From: Lactobacillaceae bacterium UBA5807
Lineage (GTDB): Bacteria > Bacillota > Bacilli > Lactobacillales > Lactobacillaceae
Direction: 5' to 3'
Length of the DNA stretch: 8,401 nucleotides
NCBI GenBank assembly: GCA_002418005.1
Contig: DIDF01000013.1
Location: 1 to 8,401 of the forward strand
This document shows, in pieces, positions 6,409 to 8,401 of the stretch. The position numbers were made by a program, and so were the translations under genes. The notes beneath the pieces are model-generated. The model was given only the letters and a program-made list of their open reading frames with translations, was not told the DNA's origin and did no database searches. Every line of letters starts with the position of its first letter. Within the stretch, counting starts at the first letter, position 1.

Positions 6409-6888
6409 CTAATTTTCTGAATCCGAACTTGGTGAAGAACTATCGGCTTGGTTATCAGATGCACTATCGCTTGAGCTAGAAAACTGACTAGTTGAACTAG
6501 CCGAATTAGCTTTATGTAGCGCCTCATCAGCATCCAAAATGATGTCTTCATCATCCTCGGCAGCTTTATGCTCTTTAAATTCTTCATCGTTAAAACTGTC
6601 TTGAGAATCATTGGAACTGCCGTTAAACTTACTTGTGGCAGCCGAAGAAGCCTTTTTTGCAGAATCTTTTGCTCCATCGATTTGATCTTTAAGCACATCT
6701 CGAGCATCGCTTACAGCATCGTTAGCATAAAAGGCATAGTCTACTGCTCGATCCTTTACCTTTTCAGCTTCGTCTCTAATATCATCCTTTAATTTATTCT
6801 TTTGATCTTGATCAAGCTTTTGATAAGCTGCGTAAATACCAGCACCTATTAAACCAATAAAAAGTCCACCAGCAATTTTTTTACCCAT
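6409..6888 (-). CDS. ytxH: YtxH-family membrane-anchored protein with a Ser/Asp-rich tail
   Basis: This 159-residue protein begins MGKKIAGGLFIGLIGAGIYA, the short glycine-rich membrane segment typical of the YtxH family. A charged, probably helical region follows (about 25-85; DQDQKNKLKDDIRDEAEKVKDRAVDY and similar). From about 90 to the end the protein is low-complexity, acidic and serine-rich (DDEDIILDADEA, then SSSSDSASDNQADSSSPSSDSEN), so probably disordered. YtxH relatives in Bacillus belong to the general stress group, but their biochemical role is not known. The gene follows the DUF948 gene by 40 bases without a promoter or terminator between, so the two are likely co-transcribed. Their pairing close to ccpA parallels ytxG-ytxH near ccpA in Bacillus subtilis. 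The ribosome site is weak (AAAGTG before the ATG at 6888). The stop is three bases from the shared terminator. Confidence 0.87.
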   Translation of the reverse strand: MGKKIAGGLFIGLIGAGIYAAYQKLDQDQKNKLKDDIRDEAEKVKDRAVDYAFYANDAVSDARDVLKDQIDGAKDSAKKASSAATSKFNGSSNDSQDSFNDEEFKEHKAAEDDEDIILDADEALHKANSASSTSQFSSSSDSASDNQADSSSPSSDSEN

Positions 6889-6928
6889 GTATTACACTTT
6901 CTTTCATTAATTTAAATATCCGAATGAC

Positions 6929-7363
6929 TTAACTATTTGCTTTATTATTTTTTTTTGAATTTCGATGATTGCGATAAAAACTCCAGGCCGTTTTCCCAAG
7001 TTTGCCGGCAAGACCAGCCTTAACTCCTTCTTTTGCCCCTTTACTAGTATCTTTGACTTTTTCTGTTAAGTTTTGAGTTGCTTCGTTTAACTTAGAGACG
7101 CTGTCACCAAGATCAGCTGCAGCTTGAAACACCGGTGTAACGATATTTAACTTTTCATCTATATCCTTTACCAAGGTATTAGAGGTAGCCATGATTTTAT
7201 CCGTTTGTTTAGCAATTACGTCAACATTACTAGTCATTGATTTAATCGTTGTATTTACCTCCGAAACTGTTTTTGAAACTTTTCTGAGAAATAACCCAAT
7301 AAAAATAACCAACAATAGGAACGCAAGAGCAGCGATTAGCCCCGCTAACTGTCCAACTGTCAT
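6929..7363 (-). CDS. DUF948 (YtxG-like) single-pass membrane protein
   Basis: This 144-residue protein has one N-terminal membrane helix (about 6-26, LAGLIAALAFLLLVIFIGLFL). A long heptad-like helical region follows (about 28-110: VSKTVSEVNTTIKSMTSNVDVI, VSKLNEATQNLTEKVKDTSK), as in DUF948 proteins, whose repeats resemble the signalling helices of chemoreceptors. The tail is basic (SFYRNHRNSKKNNKANS), suggesting contact with membrane or nucleic acid; this is inference. The function of the family is not established; the Bacillus member YtxG is associated with general stress. The ATG at 7363 is chosen over an upstream in-frame TTG-, GTG- or ATG-type start near 7390 because AAAGGAGG lies seven bases before it. 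It is the first gene of a two-gene unit with ytxH, transcribed from the promoter at 7403-7431 and divergent from the mechanosensitive channel gene. Confidence 0.87.
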   Translation of the reverse strand: MTVGQLAGLIAALAFLLLVIFIGLFLRKVSKTVSEVNTTIKSMTSNVDVIAKQTDKIMATSNTLVKDIDEKLNIVTPVFQAAADLGDSVSKLNEATQNLTEKVKDTSKGAKEGVKAGLAGKLGKTAWSFYRNHRNSKKNNKANS

Positions 7364-7370
7364 CAAAACT

Positions 7371-7378
7371 CCTCCTTT
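7371..7378 (-). promoter_or_regulatory. Ribosome binding site selecting the DUF948 gene ATG
   Basis: The minus strand has AAAGGAGG with a seven-base spacer to the ATG at 7363. It lies inside the longer alternative frame and so argues against the upstream start. Confidence 0.8.
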
Positions 7379-7402
7379 ATGTACCGCCAATAATTTAATT
7401 TT

Positions 7403-7431
7403 AGCATAGCATTGCGTGAATTAATTTACAA
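7403..7431 (-). promoter_or_regulatory. Promoter of the DUF948-ytxH unit
   Basis: The minus strand reads TTGTAA (7431-7426), a 17-base spacer, and TATGCT (7408-7403) with a TGC extension. It resembles the yebC promoter, which has the same -10 hexamer. A perfect TATAAT also exists on this strand at 7463-7458, inside a small AGCCT/AGGCT hairpin (7451-7467), but it lacks a -35. Confidence 0.55.
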
Positions 7432-7482
7432 TGAAAAGGTTTACTCTAACAGCCTTTATTATAGGCTTTGGTTCTGATAAGA

Positions 7483-7494
7483 TGATAGTATATT
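7483..7494 (+). promoter_or_regulatory. Possible -10 region of the MscS-type channel gene
   Basis: TGATAGTAT (7483-7491) is an extended -10 candidate and overlaps TATATT (7489-7494). No convincing -35 is present at 16-18 bases. Either choice gives a very short leader before the ribosome site at 7503-7506. Confidence 0.35.
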
Positions 7495-7502
7495 TAAAAA
7501 TC

Positions 7503-7506
7503 GAGG
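7503..7506 (+). promoter_or_regulatory. Ribosome binding site selecting the channel gene ATG at 7514
   Basis: GAGG lies seven bases before the ATG at 7514 but only one base before the in-frame ATG at 7508, so the later ATG is the usable start. Confidence 0.65.
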
Positions 7507-7513
7507 AATGAAA

Positions 7514-8380
7514 ATGACCGATATTTTGTTGCAAATTTCATTAAAAAGTATTTTAAATTCAATTAATTTTGAAAAAATATTTATCTTGATTACTGAGAAA
7601 ATATTAATCTTAATTGGTTTTACCATTCTTTTTTTGATTTTCCGTAGTTTAGGCAAATCATTGATCAACCACTTTTTTCAAAAATATCGAGCAAAATATA
7701 GCGATACTGTTGCTGAAAAAAGAATTAATACTTTTCATACTTTAACTAGAAATATTTTTGGATACTGTGTTTGGTTCTTCTATATTTACGCAATTCTTTC
7801 CACCTTAGGAGTTCCAGTTGGGACTTTGGTGGCCAGCGCTGGAATCTTTAGTTTAGCAATTGGCTTAGGGGCCCAAGGATTTGTAAATGATATTGTAAGT
7901 GGATTTTTTATCCTTCTGGAAAAACAAATTCAAGTTGGTGAATACGTTCAAATAAATACCATCAAAGGTACCGTTTCCGCAGTCGGACTTAGAACTACGC
8001 AAATAATCAGTGATGATGGAACCCTAAACTTCATTCCAAACCGGACAATTTTAACAATATCAAACATGTCGCGAAACAATATGATTGCGATGATCCAAAT
8101 AATTATTAATGCTGATACCCCAGTAGATAAAATAACCAGTTGCATTAATACGGTTAACCAAGAAAACGTAAAAAAATATTCTGATATTCTTGCAGCTCCA
8201 GAAATTGTTGGAACGCTCACCCGACCAGATGGTCAGTTAGTTATACAAGTTGACATTACAACAAAGAATGGCGCTCAGGCCAAAATAAAACATGACTTTC
8301 TCTCTATGTACCTTAAGGAAATATCTCGTCAAGGAATTAAATTACCAAAAAGTCCAATTATTTTAAATTCAGGTAAATAA
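7514..8380 (+). CDS. MscS-family small-conductance mechanosensitive channel
   Basis: This 288-residue membrane protein belongs to the MscS family, whose heptamers open under membrane tension to release solutes during osmotic downshock. Membrane helices are predicted at about 21-45, 77-98 and 103-136. The third is the pore-lining helix, with the glycine- and alanine-spaced pattern VASAGIFSLAIGLGAQGFVNDIVSGFFILLE, which matches the family signature. The beta domain follows (about 139-185: VGEYVQINTIKGTVSAVGLRTTQI, then DGTLNFIPN), and a C-terminal alpha/beta domain runs to 288. The length is that of a minimal three-helix MscS (YkuT-like) and the gene appears complete. The ATG at 7514 is preferred to 7508 on ribosome-site spacing. 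It is divergent from the DUF948 gene. The 21 bases after the stop show no terminator before the window ends. Confidence 0.93.
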   Translation: MTDILLQISLKSILNSINFEKIFILITEKILILIGFTILFLIFRSLGKSLINHFFQKYRAKYSDTVAEKRINTFHTLTRNIFGYCVWFFYIYAILSTLGVPVGTLVASAGIFSLAIGLGAQGFVNDIVSGFFILLEKQIQVGEYVQINTIKGTVSAVGLRTTQIISDDGTLNFIPNRTILTISNMSRNNMIAMIQIIINADTPVDKITSCINTVNQENVKKYSDILAAPEIVGTLTRPDGQLVIQVDITTKNGAQAKIKHDFLSMYLKEISRQGIKLPKSPIILNSGK

Positions 8381-8401
8381 CAAATAAAACTGGTAAGTCT
8401 C

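Noticed and set aside
6399..6792. Open frames on both strands overlapping the ytxH gene
   Set aside because: They are out-of-frame or antisense shadows of a recognised YtxH protein; one runs into the terminator hairpin.
7191..7409. Plus-strand open frame opposite the DUF948 gene
   Set aside because: Antisense shadow that covers the DUF948 gene's ribosome site and promoter; no domain.
7451..7467. AGCCT/AGGCT hairpin as a terminator
   Set aside because: The stem is only five pairs, there is no proper T-run after it, and no gene ends into it because it lies between divergent genes.
7459..7668. Minus-strand open frame opposite the start of the channel gene
   Set aside because: Low-complexity Ile/Lys translation antisense to the first membrane helix; no independent support.
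7948..8220. Minus-strand open frame opposite the channel gene
   Set aside because: Antisense to the conserved MscS beta domain and without any signal of its own.
1..8401. A new defence system, mobile element, CRISPR array or RNA gene
   Set aside because: Every long frame belongs to a conserved chromosomal family; no transposase, integrase, spaced repeat array, tRNA or rRNA sequence was seen.

Overview
This AT-rich window comes from a low-GC Gram-positive bacterium, most likely a member of the Lactobacillaceae. The support is the CcpA and PepQ sequences, the divergent ccpA-pepQ arrangement with a perfect cre operator, the comG operon next to yebC, and strong AGGAGG-type ribosome binding sites with AT-rich promoters. 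The genus cannot be decided from the sequence alone. The region is chromosomal and mostly conserved. No rRNA, tRNA, CRISPR array, insertion sequence or prophage gene is visible.

Layout. On the minus strand, reading from about 2050 down to 1, are comGA, comGB and the first 30 codons of comGC. These make the ATPase, platform protein and major pseudopilin of the DNA-uptake pilus. comGA is interrupted by an in-frame TAA, so the operon probably no longer makes a working ATPase. Upstream of it, also on the minus strand, is yebC (2159-2893) with its own promoter. yebC ends in a terminator whose U-tract has been copied into three perfect 12-bp tandem repeats. Next, on the minus strand, is a secreted CAP-domain protein gene (3079-3903), split by a single in-frame TGA. 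Then comes ccpA (4009-5010).

The ccpA-pepQ intergenic region holds a perfect cre palindrome (5100-5113) just upstream of the ccpA -35 box. It also lies in front of the divergent pepQ (5220-6320, plus strand), so CcpA probably regulates itself and possibly pepQ. pepQ converges on a two-gene minus-strand unit of small membrane-anchored proteins: a DUF948 protein (6929-7363) and a YtxH-family protein (6409-6888). The two transcription units share a perfect 17-bp inverted-repeat terminator. Divergent from the DUF948 gene, an MscS-type mechanosensitive channel gene (7514-8380) closes the window.

The most notable signal is gene decay. Two genes within about 2.2 kb (comGA and the CAP gene) each carry one in-frame nonsense codon, with the rest of the reading frame intact on both sides. 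This looks like recent pseudogenisation, or less likely a read error. No clearly new multi-gene system is visible.
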